A DNA stretch of 64,000 nucleotides from Micrococcus endophyticus (GCF_014205115.1 NZ_JACHMW010000001.1:1798001-1862000), one strand, 5' to 3'. Positions 21,540-32,622 are shown, numbered from the stretch's first letter. The notes: generated by a model not told the origin, from the letters alone. Numbers and translations: made by a program.

Positions 21540-21684
21540 GCGCGCCCCCTCCTTCGCGGGCCCCTCGGGGCGCCCGGGCGGGCGCGGATGTGCCGAGGGC
21601 CCTGCGCACAGTGAACACCATCGGCACGCTCAGGCTTCCCGTCCGGCGTCCCCGCGGGCGGGACGCGCGCCGCCGTGCGGGCCC

Positions 21685-21690
21685 TACGAT
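21685..21690 (+). promoter_or_regulatory. -10 box TACGAT of a leaderless promoter
   Basis: TACGAT ends 6 nt before ATG 21697. Confidence 0.6.
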
Positions 21691-21696
21691 GGCCGC

Positions 21697-22542
21697 ATGT
21701 CGCAGACCGCCCCCGCCTCCCAGAACCATGACGCCGTCCCCGCCCTCGCCCTGGCCATCGCCGGGTCCGAGGCCACCGGCGGTGCCGGCGCCCAGGCCGA
21801 CCTCAAGACGTTCCAGGAGCTGGGCGTCTTCGGCATCGTCGCCCTGACCTGCATCGTCTCCTTCGACCCGAAGGACGACTGGAACCACCGCTTCTTCCCC
21901 GTGCCCACCGAGGTGCTCGAGCACCAGCTCGAGGCCGTCCAGCAGGACTACCCGGAGCTGCTGCGCACCGTGAAGCTGGGCATGCAGGGCTCCCCGGAGG
22001 TCATCCGCACCTCGGCCGCGGCCCTGCGCCGTCAGGAGTGGGACCACGTGGTGCTGGACCCGGTCCTCATCTGCAAGGGCCAGGAGCCGGGCCACGCGCT
22101 GGACACGGACCAGGCGCTGAAGGCGGAGCTGCTGCCCCTGGCCACCTTCACCACCCCGAACCACTTCGAGACCGAGCAGCTCTCCGGCATGACCGTGCGC
22201 TCCGTGGACGACCTCGTGGCCGCCGCGCGGCGCATCCACGAGGTCTCCGGCGCGGCCGTCCTGGCCAAGGGCGGCATGCACCTGCCCGGCCCGGACGCCG
22301 TGGACGTGTTCGTGGACGCGGACACCGTGGAGGTGCTCTCCGCCCCGAAGATCGGCGAGGCCGGCGTCTCCGGCGCGGGCTGCTCGCTGGCCGCCGCGGT
22401 GACCGCGGAGCTGGCCAAGGGCGCGACGCCGCTCGAGGCCGCCCGCCGCGCGAAGGAGTTCGTGCGGGCCGGCATCGAGCAGGCCGTGGCGGGGCGCACC
22501 CCGTTCGCCGCCCTGTGGCAGGGCGGGCTGCGGGACCGCTGA
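21697..22542 (+). CDS. Pyridoxine/pyridoxal kinase of the ThiD family (PdxK-like)
   Basis: Phosphorylates vitamin B6 vitamers (or hydroxymethylpyrimidine, in the related ThiD enzymes) with ATP. The 281-residue ribokinase-fold protein starts ALALAIAGSEATGGAGAQAD and LKTFQELGVFGIVALTCIVS, and has HVVLDPVLICKGQEPG, TTPNHFETEQLSGM and the anion-hole motif VSGAGCSLAAAVTAELAKG with the conserved G-A-G-C. The overall pattern is closest to the Gram-positive PdxK branch (VCKGE signature) rather than to bifunctional ThiD. ATG 21697 is leaderless. PLP supply fits the many PLP enzymes, such as gcvP, but that link is only inference. Confidence 0.8.
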   Translation: MSQTAPASQNHDAVPALALAIAGSEATGGAGAQADLKTFQELGVFGIVALTCIVSFDPKDDWNHRFFPVPTEVLEHQLEAVQQDYPELLRTVKLGMQGSPEVIRTSAAALRRQEWDHVVLDPVLICKGQEPGHALDTDQALKAELLPLATFTTPNHFETEQLSGMTVRSVDDLVAAARRIHEVSGAAVLAKGGMHLPGPDAVDVFVDADTVEVLSAPKIGEAGVSGAGCSLAAAVTAELAKGATPLEAARRAKEFVRAGIEQAVAGRTPFAALWQGGLRDR

Positions 22543-22655
22543 GCGCGGCCCGCCCGCACCCCGCGGACCGCGCCGGCGGACCATGACGACGACGCCGCTC
22601 ACCGGGCTGCTGGCCTACGTGGGCCGCTGACGGGACGGTGGGGCAGACTGAGGGC

Positions 22656-23651
22656 ATGCGCCAGACTCCGCCCGCCCCCGGCTCCCTCCCCGCCCGCTAC
22701 GTCGACGACCCCGCCGCCGCCTTCCCGGCCCTGCGCCAGCGCGCCCTGGCCCCGGGCGGGCGGCCGTACGGCCTGCTCGCGGCGGCCGTCGTGGGCGCCC
22801 TGACCCTCGTGGACCCGCACCGCATGGGCGCCGCCGAGCGCCGCGGCCTGGCCCGCACGGAGGCCGCCGCCTCCGGAGCGTTCGTGGCCGCCGAGGTCGC
22901 CTCGTCCCTGCGGCTCGCGGGCCTGCCCGGGCGGGTGGGCCCCGCCGCCGGCGGCCTCGCGGCGGGGGCGGCGACGGCGGCGCTCGCCCTGTCCACCGTC
23001 CCCCTGAACGACCGGATCGACGGCGCCCTCGTGCGTCTGCTGGAGCGCACGGGCACCTCCGCGCCGCGGGCCGTGCTGGCCGGGGCCGCCGCCCTCGCGG
23101 TGCTCGCCGACAACGAGTCCGTCCGCCGCGAGCGGCGGAACGCGCTCAAGGAGGCCGCATCGCCCGCCTGGGACGACCTCTCCGAGGAGGAGCAGAGCGA
23201 GCCCACCGCGCCGCTGCCGGTCGAGGTCCGCGTGCTGCTGGTGACCCTGCTGGACCCGGCCCTCGCCGAGGGGCGGGAGCTGCCCGGCGCCGCCGCGCTG
23301 CGCGCCCAGCTGCCGCACGTGCGCACCGTCGCCTCCATGGCCGAGGCGATCCGGGACGAGGGCGAGGTGCCGGACTGGACGCCGCTCGTCGTCGAGACGG
23401 ACGGCCCCGTGGACCGCGCCGTCCCCCACGACCACGTGTGGCCCGTGCGCGGGCGCTTCGCCGTGGGCGAGGACGGCCACGAGGTGGAGCTGCGCCTGCA
23501 GGTGATCGACGGCGAGCTCGGCGCGCTGGTCATCACGCTGCCGGCCGACGAGGACGCGGACCCGGACGCGTGGGACGCGTTCCAGGAGCTCGAGGCGTTC
23601 CCGGGCGTCGAGGACCTGACCTTCCAGGTGGACGGCGAGCGGCGGGACTGA
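22656..23651 (+). CDS. Conserved membrane protein, hypothetical
   Basis: A 331-residue actinobacterial protein I cannot name. The first half has two or three hydrophobic stretches ([51 protein letters not shown]); the second half is soluble, with EVRVLLVTLLDPALAEGREL, TPLVVETDGPVDRAVPHDHV and ELRLQVIDGELGALVITLPA, ending acidic. CAGACT ends 6 nt before ATG 22656. It has 113 bp to the preceding kinase and its own probable promoter. No catalytic motif is visible. Confidence 0.65.
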   Translation: MRQTPPAPGSLPARYVDDPAAAFPALRQRALAPGGRPYGLLAAAVVGALTLVDPHRMGAAERRGLARTEAAASGAFVAAEVASSLRLAGLPGRVGPAAGGLAAGAATAALALSTVPLNDRIDGALVRLLERTGTSAPRAVLAGAAALAVLADNESVRRERRNALKEAASPAWDDLSEEEQSEPTAPLPVEVRVLLVTLLDPALAEGRELPGAAALRAQLPHVRTVASMAEAIRDEGEVPDWTPLVVETDGPVDRAVPHDHVWPVRGRFAVGEDGHEVELRLQVIDGELGALVITLPADEDADPDAWDAFQELEAFPGVEDLTFQVDGERRD

Positions 23652-23782
23652 GCGCCCGCGGTGCCCCTCGCCGGGCCTGACCGGCGGGACGGGCGCAGCC
23701 GCTCGCCGGGGCCGTCCAGGTGCGGCCACTACAGTGGGGACTCGCCCGCCGTCGTCGACCCCGCCCCGGAGTGTGCCCCGCC

Positions 23783-24328
23783 ATGACCACCCCCGCCCCG
23801 GTCAAGTCCACCGCCCGTGCCCGCCGCCGGGCGGCGCGCACCGGCCCCCGTCCGCAGCTGCGGATGGGGCTGAACGGCTTCCTGGTGGCCTGGCTGCTGC
23901 CGAACCTGGTGATGGCGGCCCTCGTGGCGGTGCTGGCCGTGCTCCCGGGGCTGCAGGCCTTCGGGAGCCTGACCCCGCTGCTCACCGTGGTGGGGATCGC
24001 CGGGCTGGTGGTGGGCCTGCCGCTGTGCCTGGTGGTCAACTTCGCGTTCCGCCACGTGCTCAACCAGTGGGTGCACGTGCTGGCCTACGCGCTGATCGGC
24101 ATGCTCTACGGGCTGGTGGTGCTCACGCAGGGCGCCGCGGGCATCCTGCCCATGCTCATCCCCGTGATCGGCTTCCCCGCCGCCGTGCTCATGGCCCTGG
24201 GCCGCATGGCGGCGCGTCCGCTCGTGCAGGTGGTCACGCCCGGCCAGGAGGCCGAGGCCGGCTCCGCCGCGCAGACCGCATCCCCCGCGGACCCCGAGCC
24301 CTCGGAGCGCGCAGCGCGAGGGGCGTGA
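23783..24328 (+). CDS. Membrane protein, hypothetical (four helices)
   Basis: A 181-residue integral membrane protein with basic N-terminus (KSTARARRRAARTGPRPQ) and four hydrophobic segments: GFLVAWLLPNLVMAALVAVL, LTPLLTVVGIAGLVVGLPLC, VHVLAYALIGMLYGLVVL and ILPMLIPVIGFPAAVLMAL. The tail is Ala/Glu-rich. TACAGT at 23730-23735 would give a leader of about 40 nt before ATG 23783. Its last 95 bases overlap, in opposite orientation, the tail of a truncated MFS gene, so the C-terminal residues (PEPSERAARGA) may have been altered by that junction. Function unknown. Confidence 0.65.
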   Translation: MTTPAPVKSTARARRRAARTGPRPQLRMGLNGFLVAWLLPNLVMAALVAVLAVLPGLQAFGSLTPLLTVVGIAGLVVGLPLCLVVNFAFRHVLNQWVHVLAYALIGMLYGLVVLTQGAAGILPMLIPVIGFPAAVLMALGRMAARPLVQVVTPGQEAEAGSAAQTASPADPEPSERAARGA

Positions 24329-24527
24329 GCGCCAGTCCCAGCAGGGAGGCGACCTGCACGATGCCCATGAGCACGCCGACGTCCACGAGGGACATCCCCA
24401 GGTCCGCCTGGACCTGGTCCATCACGCCGGGCAGCTTCCAGATGTGCATCGCGGCGACGACGCCGGCGGCCACGATCGGCGCCCACGGGGCCACCGCGGA
24501 CCTCGGCGGGGCGGCGACGTCGGTCAT
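24234..24527 (-). pseudogene. N-terminal stump of an MFS transporter (CynX/NimT-like)
   Basis: ATG 24527 opens a frame whose first 65 residues look like the start of a major facilitator: APWAPIVAAGVVAAMHIWKL, PGVMDQVQADLGMSLVDVGV and LMGIVQVASLLGLALTPLAL. After LTPLAL, near base 24330, transporter character ends abruptly and a short Arg/Pro-rich tail runs to a stop inside the neighbouring convergent gene. A full transporter would need about 400 residues, so roughly 85 percent is missing. A hairpin with a pyrimidine run lies in the leader upstream, and a CRP-like site further upstream, suggesting the promoter region survived. Deletion with fusion to the neighbour's 3' end is the simplest reading. 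Confidence 0.7.
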
Positions 24528-24576
24528 GGGCAGGATCCCAGACGGGGCGTCGAGCCGGTCCCGCCGGACAAAGAGA

Positions 24577-24606
24577 AAGGACGACGGTCCGTAGACCATC
24601 GTCCTT
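24577..24606 (-). terminator. Hairpin with T-rich tail in the leader of the MFS remnant
   Basis: AAGGACGACGGTC / GACCATCGTCCTT pair with one mismatch and a 4-nt loop. Read on the minus strand it is followed by TTTCTCTTTG, the most terminator-like T-run in the window. It could end transcription before the stump or be an attenuator of the former transporter gene. Confidence 0.6.
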
Positions 24607-24757
24607 CTCGTGAACCGCGTCCGGGGCCCGCATCCCCTCAGGCATGTATCCCGGCTCGTGGTTCGCACTGTGCACCGTCTCAATGGGGCATGTACCACTC
24701 TATGAGCGAGGGCGCGGACCGGCACAGTGGCCGAAGGTGCCGACTTTTGTCCCGTGA

Positions 24758-24773
24758 TGTGACCGGCGTCACA
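24758..24773. promoter_or_regulatory. Perfect CRP/GlxR-type palindrome TGTGA-N6-TCACA
   Basis: TGTGACCGGCGTCACA matches the consensus at all ten fixed positions. It lies just past the 3' end of the sensor kinase and about 230 bp upstream of the truncated MFS gene on the minus strand, so it most likely served that transporter. Confidence 0.6.
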
Positions 24774-24774
24774 C

Positions 24775-26055
24775 TCAGACGCCCTCGGGCGCCCGCGGGA
24801 TCGCGGCCCGCACGAGCCAGCCCCGCCCGCCCGGCCCGGCCTCCAGCGTCCCGCCGAACGTGGCCACGCGGTCCCGCATGGACTGCAGTCCCACCCCCGA
24901 GGAGTTCCAGCGCATCGACCGCTGCGGCGCCGCCACGGTGTTCTCCACCTCCAGCACCACGTCCCGCCCCTGCTCGGCGACCATGATCCGCACCTCCGCG
25001 CCGGCGCCGGCGTGCTTGGCGGCGTTCGTGGTGGCCTCCTGCAGCACGCGGTGCAGGGCGGAGCGCACGGACATGGGCACGGCCTCCGGGTCGAACCGCA
25101 GGTCCTGCTCCACGCTCATGCCGAGGCTGCGCAGCTCGGCGGCCATGCGGCCCGCGGTGAGGGCCAGGTCCGCCGAGGTGGCGCCGTCCGCGCCGCCGGC
25201 GGCCCCGGGCTCGCCGGCCGGGTCCACGATGCCGTCCTCCTGGAGGATCGCGAGCATGCGCCGCAGGTCCACGAGGGCGTCCTTGGCGGAGTCCCCCACC
25301 ACCGCCAGCACGCTCTGCGCCGCCTCCGGCGTGCCGAGGTACTGGGCCGTCCGGGCCTGCATGGAGATGATCGTGAGGTTGTGCGCGACGACGTCGTGCA
25401 GGTCGCGCGCGAGGGAGCGCCTTTCCCGCTCGGCGGCCAGGCGGGCCCGCTCCTCGGCCTCCTGGATGCGCCGCCGGTCCCGCTCTCGGCGGGCCACGCT
25501 CTCGCGGATGAAGAGGCCGACGCCCAGGCCGGCGGTCATCAGGGCCAGGACGAACCAGGCCTCGCTGGGCCGACCGCTCGCCACCGGCCGCACCACGCCC
25601 CACGCGAGGGCCAGGGTCGCGGCGGCGACTACGAACGCCCAGGAGCGGGCCGTGACCGTCACGGCGGCGAGCATCGCGGCCGTGACCAGGGTGACGAGGG
25701 CCTCCGTGCCCCCCGCGATGGTCGCCGCGCCCGCGGGCACCAGGAGGGTGAACCCCACGGTGCTGCGCCACCACTGCGCCAGGAAGGCCGCCGTAGTGGA
25801 GACGATCACGGCGACGTCGAGGGGTGCGGTCGCGAAGGCTTCCCCGCCGATCAGCCCGAGATCGGAGGCGGCAGAGACCAGCAGGAGGACCGAGCCGGCC
25901 ACGAGGTAGACGCGGCTCAGGGGCCCCGCCGCCCAGAAGGCGCGCCACCGCCCCGCCAGGCCGAGGGACTCCTCGTCCGGGGACGACGAGGAGCGGCGCG
26001 CCCGTCGGGGCGCGCCGCTCAGCAGCCGGGGTCGGACCGCGGTCGGCTCAGGCAT
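24775..26055 (-). CDS. Sensor histidine kinase, NarL-type partner (HisKA_3)
   Basis: A 426-residue membrane kinase. The first 40 residues are basic and cytoplasmic; residues about 46-185 hold five or six membrane helices with almost no extracytoplasmic domain, typical of kinases that sense within or at the membrane. Dimerisation/phosphoacceptor region: RSLARDLHDVVAHNLTIISM with His about 220. The ATPase domain has LHRVLQEATTNAAKHAGAGA (N box) and SSGVGLQSMRDRVATFGGTL (G box). It is encoded 21 bp behind a 68-residue secreted peptide gene on the same strand and is divergent from the NarL-type response regulator at 26450. I infer that the three work together. Confidence 0.9.
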   Translation of the reverse strand: MPEPTAVRPRLLSGAPRRARRSSSSPDEESLGLAGRWRAFWAAGPLSRVYLVAGSVLLLVSAASDLGLIGGEAFATAPLDVAVIVSTTAAFLAQWWRSTVGFTLLVPAGAATIAGGTEALVTLVTAAMLAAVTVTARSWAFVVAAATLALAWGVVRPVASGRPSEAWFVLALMTAGLGVGLFIRESVARRERDRRRIQEAEERARLAAERERRSLARDLHDVVAHNLTIISMQARTAQYLGTPEAAQSVLAVVGDSAKDALVDLRRMLAILQEDGIVDPAGEPGAAGGADGATSADLALTAGRMAAELRSLGMSVEQDLRFDPEAVPMSVRSALHRVLQEATTNAAKHAGAGAEVRIMVAEQGRDVVLEVENTVAAPQRSMRWNSSGVGLQSMRDRVATFGGTLEAGPGGRGWLVRAAIPRAPEGV

Positions 26056-26076
26056 CCGCCGGAGACCGCCGCGGGA

Positions 26077-26283
26077 TCAGTCGCACCAGACGCCGAAGTT
26101 CCGGCAGGCCCACTCCTTGGCGCCCTTGTTCAGTCCGTCCGTGCCCGACTGGTCGCCGGTCGGGGCGGCGACGGCCGGGCCGGTGGGCGGCGCGGCGGGG
26201 GTCGAGGTGGCGGTGGCGGCGGGGGCGCCGACGAGGACGGAGGCGAGGAGCAGCGTGGACGCGGCGAGTGAGCGGAGCTTCAT
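26077..26283 (-). CDS. Small secreted peptide with C-terminal two-cysteine loop
   Basis: A 68-residue precursor I do not recognise from any family. Residues 1-25 are a clear Sec signal peptide (MKLRSLAASTLLLASVLVGA, then PAATA as an A-x-A cleavage site). The mature part of about 43 residues begins Thr/Pro/Ala-rich and ends KEWACRNFGVWCD, with Cys 60 and Cys 67 enclosing six residues including Trp and Phe, three residues from the C-terminus region. No lipobox. Its promoter is well defined: CATACT on the minus strand ends 7 nt before ATG 26283 (leaderless), with a palindromic block directly upstream. It is the first gene of an operon with the sensor kinase. A signalling or sensory role is inference from this placement. 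Confidence 0.7.
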   Translation of the reverse strand: MKLRSLAASTLLLASVLVGAPAATATSTPAAPPTGPAVAAPTGDQSGTDGLNKGAKEWACRNFGVWCD

Positions 26284-26449
26284 GGAAGTCAGTATGCATG
26301 ACGCACGTCACACTGACTACAGTGCGGCGCACATCGCGCGCACAGCGGGTGGCACAGCGGCCTCCGGCGCCGTGTCGGCCGGTCCGGGCGGACGCCGGCC
26401 GGGCACCGACGACGCCGGCCGGAGCCGGGGCAGCCGCTACGCTGACCGC
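26284..26449. promoter_or_regulatory. Divergent control region of the peptide-kinase operon and the response regulator
   Basis: Contains the peptide -10 box CATACT (26291-26296, minus), a CRP-like half-palindrome CATGACGCACGTCACA (26297-26312) with an inner TGACG-CA-CGTCA, and an enclosing inverted repeat GTCAGT (26288-26293) / ACTGAC. The regulator's -10 box TACGCT is at 26438-26443. The palindrome covers the -35 position of the peptide promoter. Confidence 0.55.
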
Positions 26450-27133
26450 GTGAGCGAAGACCTGCGCATCCTGATCGCCGACGACCAGCCCCTCATGAGC
26501 GGCGCCCTGCGCGTGCTCGTCAGCTCCGCGCCGGGCATGACCTGCGTGGGGGTGGTGGCCAACGGGGCCGAGGCCGTGGAGGCGTGCGCCGCAGTCGAGC
26601 CGGACGTGGTGCTCATGGACATGCAGATGCCCCTGATGGACGGCGTGGAGGCCACCAGCCGCATCAAGGAGGCCCACCCGGGGATCCGGATCCTGGCCAT
26701 CACCACGTTCACGTCCGAGGACTACCTCGTGCCCGCGCTGCGCGCCGGCGCCGGCGGCTACCTGCTCAAGGACGCGGAGCCCCCGGCCATCCTGGGCGCC
26801 ATCCACGCGGTGCACCGCGGCGAGTCCGTGCTCTCCCCCGCCGTGGCGTCCAAGCTGCTCGCCTCGATCGAGCGCGACCACCCCGTGGTGGGGCCGGCCC
26901 AGGCCCGCCCCGGCGACCCGGACGGCTCCGACCTCACGGACCGCGAGCGGGACGTGCTGCGCCTGCTCGCGCGCGGCCAGTCGAACCCGGAGATCGCCGC
27001 GAACCTGCACGTCTCCGAGTCCACCATCAAGTCCAACCTCACCCGCATCATGGACAAGCTCGAGGTGCGCGACCGCGTCCAGGTGATCATCCGCGCGGCC
27101 CAGCTGGGCCTCGTGACCCTGTCCCTGGACTGA
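26450..27133 (+). CDS. Response regulator, NarL/FixJ family
   Basis: A 227-residue two-component regulator. Receiver domain: LRILIADDQPLMSGALRVLV (acidic pocket DD), phosphoacceptor Asp about 57 in VVLMDMQMPLMDGVEAT, Thr in AITTFTSEDY and Lys in GYLLKDAEP. A linker of about 30 residues leads to the LuxR HTH: DLTDRERDVLRLLARGQSNP, EIAANLHVSESTIKSNLTRI and MDKLEVRDRVQ. The GTG start is 6 nt behind TACGCT, a leaderless start. It is divergent from the peptide and kinase genes; autoregulation through the shared palindromic spacer is plausible. Confidence 0.92.
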   Translation: MSEDLRILIADDQPLMSGALRVLVSSAPGMTCVGVVANGAEAVEACAAVEPDVVLMDMQMPLMDGVEATSRIKEAHPGIRILAITTFTSEDYLVPALRAGAGGYLLKDAEPPAILGAIHAVHRGESVLSPAVASKLLASIERDHPVVGPAQARPGDPDGSDLTDRERDVLRLLARGQSNPEIAANLHVSESTIKSNLTRIMDKLEVRDRVQVIIRAAQLGLVTLSLD

Positions 27134-27201
27134 CCGGCCGGCCGCGCCGCCCGGCGCGCGTCCCGCCGGGGGCGCGGGGCGCCGTCGTTCGGGGACGCGG
27201 C

Positions 27202-28035
27202 TCAGCCGCGGGCCGCGATCTCGTTGCGGCGGGCGTTGAGGTCCCGCAGGACCTGCAGCCCCTCCTCGACCACCGGGTCCGCCTCCGCGAGGAGGGACTC
27301 CCGGGCCGGACTGTAGGCGAGGTCAGCGAACGTGCCGTTCTCCGGGTCCAGCGCCTGGACCTCCTGCTGGATGAGGCGCACCTGGTCCAGCCCGGCGGCG
27401 TACTCCACGGAGCGCTCGTCGATCCGGCGGATGGAGTCCTCGGCGTCCTTCGGGATCTGGTCGAGGGCGAACTGCGCCTCGTAGAGGCGGTTCTGGTAGG
27501 TGCAGGGCTCCTCGACGTCGTACAGGCCCACGCCGCGGCCCACGGCCACGCGGTTGGCGGCGGCGATCTCCTCGGCCATGTCGTCGTCCACCCCGATGCC
27601 CGTGGGGGCAGTCATGCCGGCCTCGGCCATGTCCACGTTGATGGTCTTGCCGCCGATCTTCACGAGGGCGGACTCCATGCCCTCGGGCGCGCCCTCCCGG
27701 GACGTGTCCACACTCGCCACGGCGCCCTGGGGCAGGCGGTCGCGCAGCCACGCGTAGGACTGCTCGCCCATGCAGAACTCGGGGCCCACCTTGAGGCCCT
27801 CCGGGTTGCGGCCGGCGCTCGTGACGCCCGCCAGCACGAGGGTGCGCTGGGTGCCGCCCTGGTTGACCACCACGGTGTTGCCGTCCACCACGGAGACGAT
27901 GTTGACGCGGGCGGCGTCGGCGGCGATCCCCCGGACCACGGTGAGGGCGCCCAGCAGCAGCAGCACCGCGGCCACCACGAGGAACACGAGCAGACCCTTC
28001 TTGGGGACCCTGGCACGGGCGGCGACGTGAGTCAT
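27202..28035 (-). CDS. Membrane-anchored protein with degenerate staphylococcal-nuclease fold
   Basis: A 277-residue protein with one N-terminal membrane anchor (GLLVFLVVAAVLLLLGALTV) and an external SNase/TNase-like OB fold: ARVNIVSVVDGNTVVVNQGG, TQRTLVLAGVTSAG, GEQSYAWLRDRLPQGA and TINVDMAEAGMTAPTG. The catalytic Arg and Glu of the family (VRLLGIDTPE-type segment) are replaced by LVLAGVTSAG, so nuclease activity is unlikely. The C-terminal 110 residues are charged and helical (RIDERSVEYAAGLDQVRLIQ). It lies downstream of gcvT with a 151-bp gap and converges on the response regulator. It may be a binding or structural protein; function unknown. Compare the intact SNase lipoprotein at 55464-56585. 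Confidence 0.65.
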   Translation of the reverse strand: MTHVAARARVPKKGLLVFLVVAAVLLLLGALTVVRGIAADAARVNIVSVVDGNTVVVNQGGTQRTLVLAGVTSAGRNPEGLKVGPEFCMGEQSYAWLRDRLPQGAVASVDTSREGAPEGMESALVKIGGKTINVDMAEAGMTAPTGIGVDDDMAEEIAAANRVAVGRGVGLYDVEEPCTYQNRLYEAQFALDQIPKDAEDSIRRIDERSVEYAAGLDQVRLIQQEVQALDPENGTFADLAYSPARESLLAEADPVVEEGLQVLRDLNARRNEIAARG

Positions 28036-28186
28036 GCGGACTTCCTGCAGGTGGGCGACGGGAGGGGTGCGGCCGATCAGCGCGGACCGGCTGCGCCCCG
28101 CGGGACGCGGGGACGGTCCCGGAGCCCGAGTCTAGCGAAGGGCTCCGGGACCGCCGCGCGCCGGTCCGCTCGGCGGACGGCGAGGC

Positions 28187-29353
28187 TCAGCGCTCCCGGC
28201 GGTAGAACGGCGTGGCCACCACGGTGAACGGCTCGCCGCGGCCGCGCAGGTCCACCTGCAGGGAGGTGCCCTCGGCGGCGACGTCGCGGCGCACCCGGGC
28301 CAGCGCGACCGGGTGGCCGAGCGTGGGGCTGGGGGCGCCCGAGGTCACCTCGCCGACGCGCTCGCCGGACTCGTCCAGCACGGCGTAGCCGTGGCGGGCG
28401 GCGCGGCGGCCCTCGCCGCGCAGGCCCACGAGGACCTCCTCGGCGTCGTCCTTGCCGACCAGCGCCGCCTTGCCCACGAAGTCGGCCTCCTTCGAGGCCG
28501 GGACCGCGAAGCCCACGCCGGAGGCGTGCGGCTGGTGGCCGGTGTCCAGCTCGTTGCCGTACAGCGGCATGCCGGCCTCGAGGCGCAGCGAGTCGCGGGA
28601 GGCGAGGCCGCAGAGGGTGAGCTCCACGTCCGCGGCCTGCGCCGCCTTCAGCACGGCGTTCCACACGGCCGAGCCGCGGTCCCCGGCCTCCTGCGTGGAG
28701 GACGCGGGCAGGAACAGCTCGAAGCCGTCCTCGCCGGTGTAGCCGGTGCGGGCGACGACGGCGGTGACGTCCCCGGCCTCGGTCGGCACGGTGAGGGTCA
28801 GGTGGCCGTAGTACTTCAGCGCCGCCAGCTGCTCGGCCGCCTCGGGCATGGCCTGGGCGAGGATCGCCTCGGCCTTCGGGCCCTGCACGGCCACGAGAGA
28901 CGTCGTCGAGGACTGGTCCTCCACAGCCGCGTCCCAGCCGGAGGCGCGCTGGTTGAGGGCCGTGTGCACGGCGGCGATGTTGCCCGCGTTGGGCACCACC
29001 ATGAAGTCGGTCTCGGAGCCGTCCTCGCCGTCGTCCATGCGGTAGACGATCGTGTCGTCCAGGATGGTGCCGGCGTCCGTGAGGCACAGGGCGTACTTGG
29101 CGCGGCCCGGCTTCAGGGTGGACAGCACGCTGGAGAGGGCGTGGTCCAGCATGGCGCCGGCCTCCGGGCCGGTGACCCGGACCTCGCCCATGTGGGAGAG
29201 GTCGAACAGGCCCGCCGCGGTGCGGACGGCCTTGTGCTCGGCCAGCTCGGAGCCGTACTTCAGGGGCATGTTCCAGCCGCCGAAGTCGGTGAACGTGGCG
29301 CCCGCGGCCTCATGGACCGGGTGCAGCGGGGAGTTGCGCGTCGAATCGCTCAT
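28187..29353 (-). CDS. gcvT: Aminomethyltransferase, glycine cleavage T protein
   Basis: Transfers the aminomethyl carbon from the lipoyl arm of H protein to tetrahydrofolate, releasing ammonia. The 388-residue protein shows SPLHPVHEAAGATFTDFGGW, LFDLSHMGEVRVTGPEAGAM, YRMDDGEDG, the folate-site segment RTGYTGEDGFELFLPA, and LCGLASRDSLRLEAGMPLYG. It starts 12 bp behind the gcvP stop, so the two genes are co-transcribed from the glycine-riboswitch promoter. An H-protein gene, normally in the same operon, is absent here. Confidence 0.95.
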   Translation of the reverse strand: MSDSTRNSPLHPVHEAAGATFTDFGGWNMPLKYGSELAEHKAVRTAAGLFDLSHMGEVRVTGPEAGAMLDHALSSVLSTLKPGRAKYALCLTDAGTILDDTIVYRMDDGEDGSETDFMVVPNAGNIAAVHTALNQRASGWDAAVEDQSSTTSLVAVQGPKAEAILAQAMPEAAEQLAALKYYGHLTLTVPTEAGDVTAVVARTGYTGEDGFELFLPASSTQEAGDRGSAVWNAVLKAAQAADVELTLCGLASRDSLRLEAGMPLYGNELDTGHQPHASGVGFAVPASKEADFVGKAALVGKDDAEEVLVGLRGEGRRAARHGYAVLDESGERVGEVTSGAPSPTLGHPVALARVRRDVAAEGTSLQVDLRGRGEPFTVVATPFYRRER

Positions 29354-29365
29354 GGGGTGATCCTC

Positions 29366-32347
<2,982 letters not shown>

Positions 32348-32399
32348 GGGGTACCTCCGGGGGATCCGGCCGCGGTCACGGCGTGGGTCTGCTCCTCCC

Positions 32400-32622
32400 C
32401 GCTCTGTCATGGACCTGAGAGATTCCGCCGCCCGGGGGCGGCTTGCACCGTCGGTGGTCACGGTCCGCCGCGCGGGTGCGCGAGGAGCGGGACTCTTTCC
32501 AGAGCGCCTGACCCCACGCGGTACGGATGCCTGAGAGATTCCCGGGGAGGGTCTTGCTCCTTCGGCGGCCTGCACACGCGGCCGGCCCGGAGGCTGGACG
32601 CGCGCCGACGCTCTCCCGCGCG
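32400..32622 (-). ncRNA. Tandem glycine riboswitch upstream of gcvP
   Basis: Read on the minus strand, aptamer 1 shows GGGAGAGCG (near 32616), GCCGAAGGAGCAAG and the 3' strand GAATCTCTCAGGCATCCG (near 32535-32520). Aptamer 2 shows GCGCTCTGGAAAGAGTC, ACGGTGCAAGCC and GAATCTCTCAGGTCC (near 32425-32410). These are the conserved elements of the gcvT motif, in the usual tandem order with a short linker. A GGGGAGGAG stretch follows aptamer 2 and leads to the gcvP GTG about 50 nt later, allowing control at translation or termination. Glycine normally switches such operons on. Confidence 0.93.
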
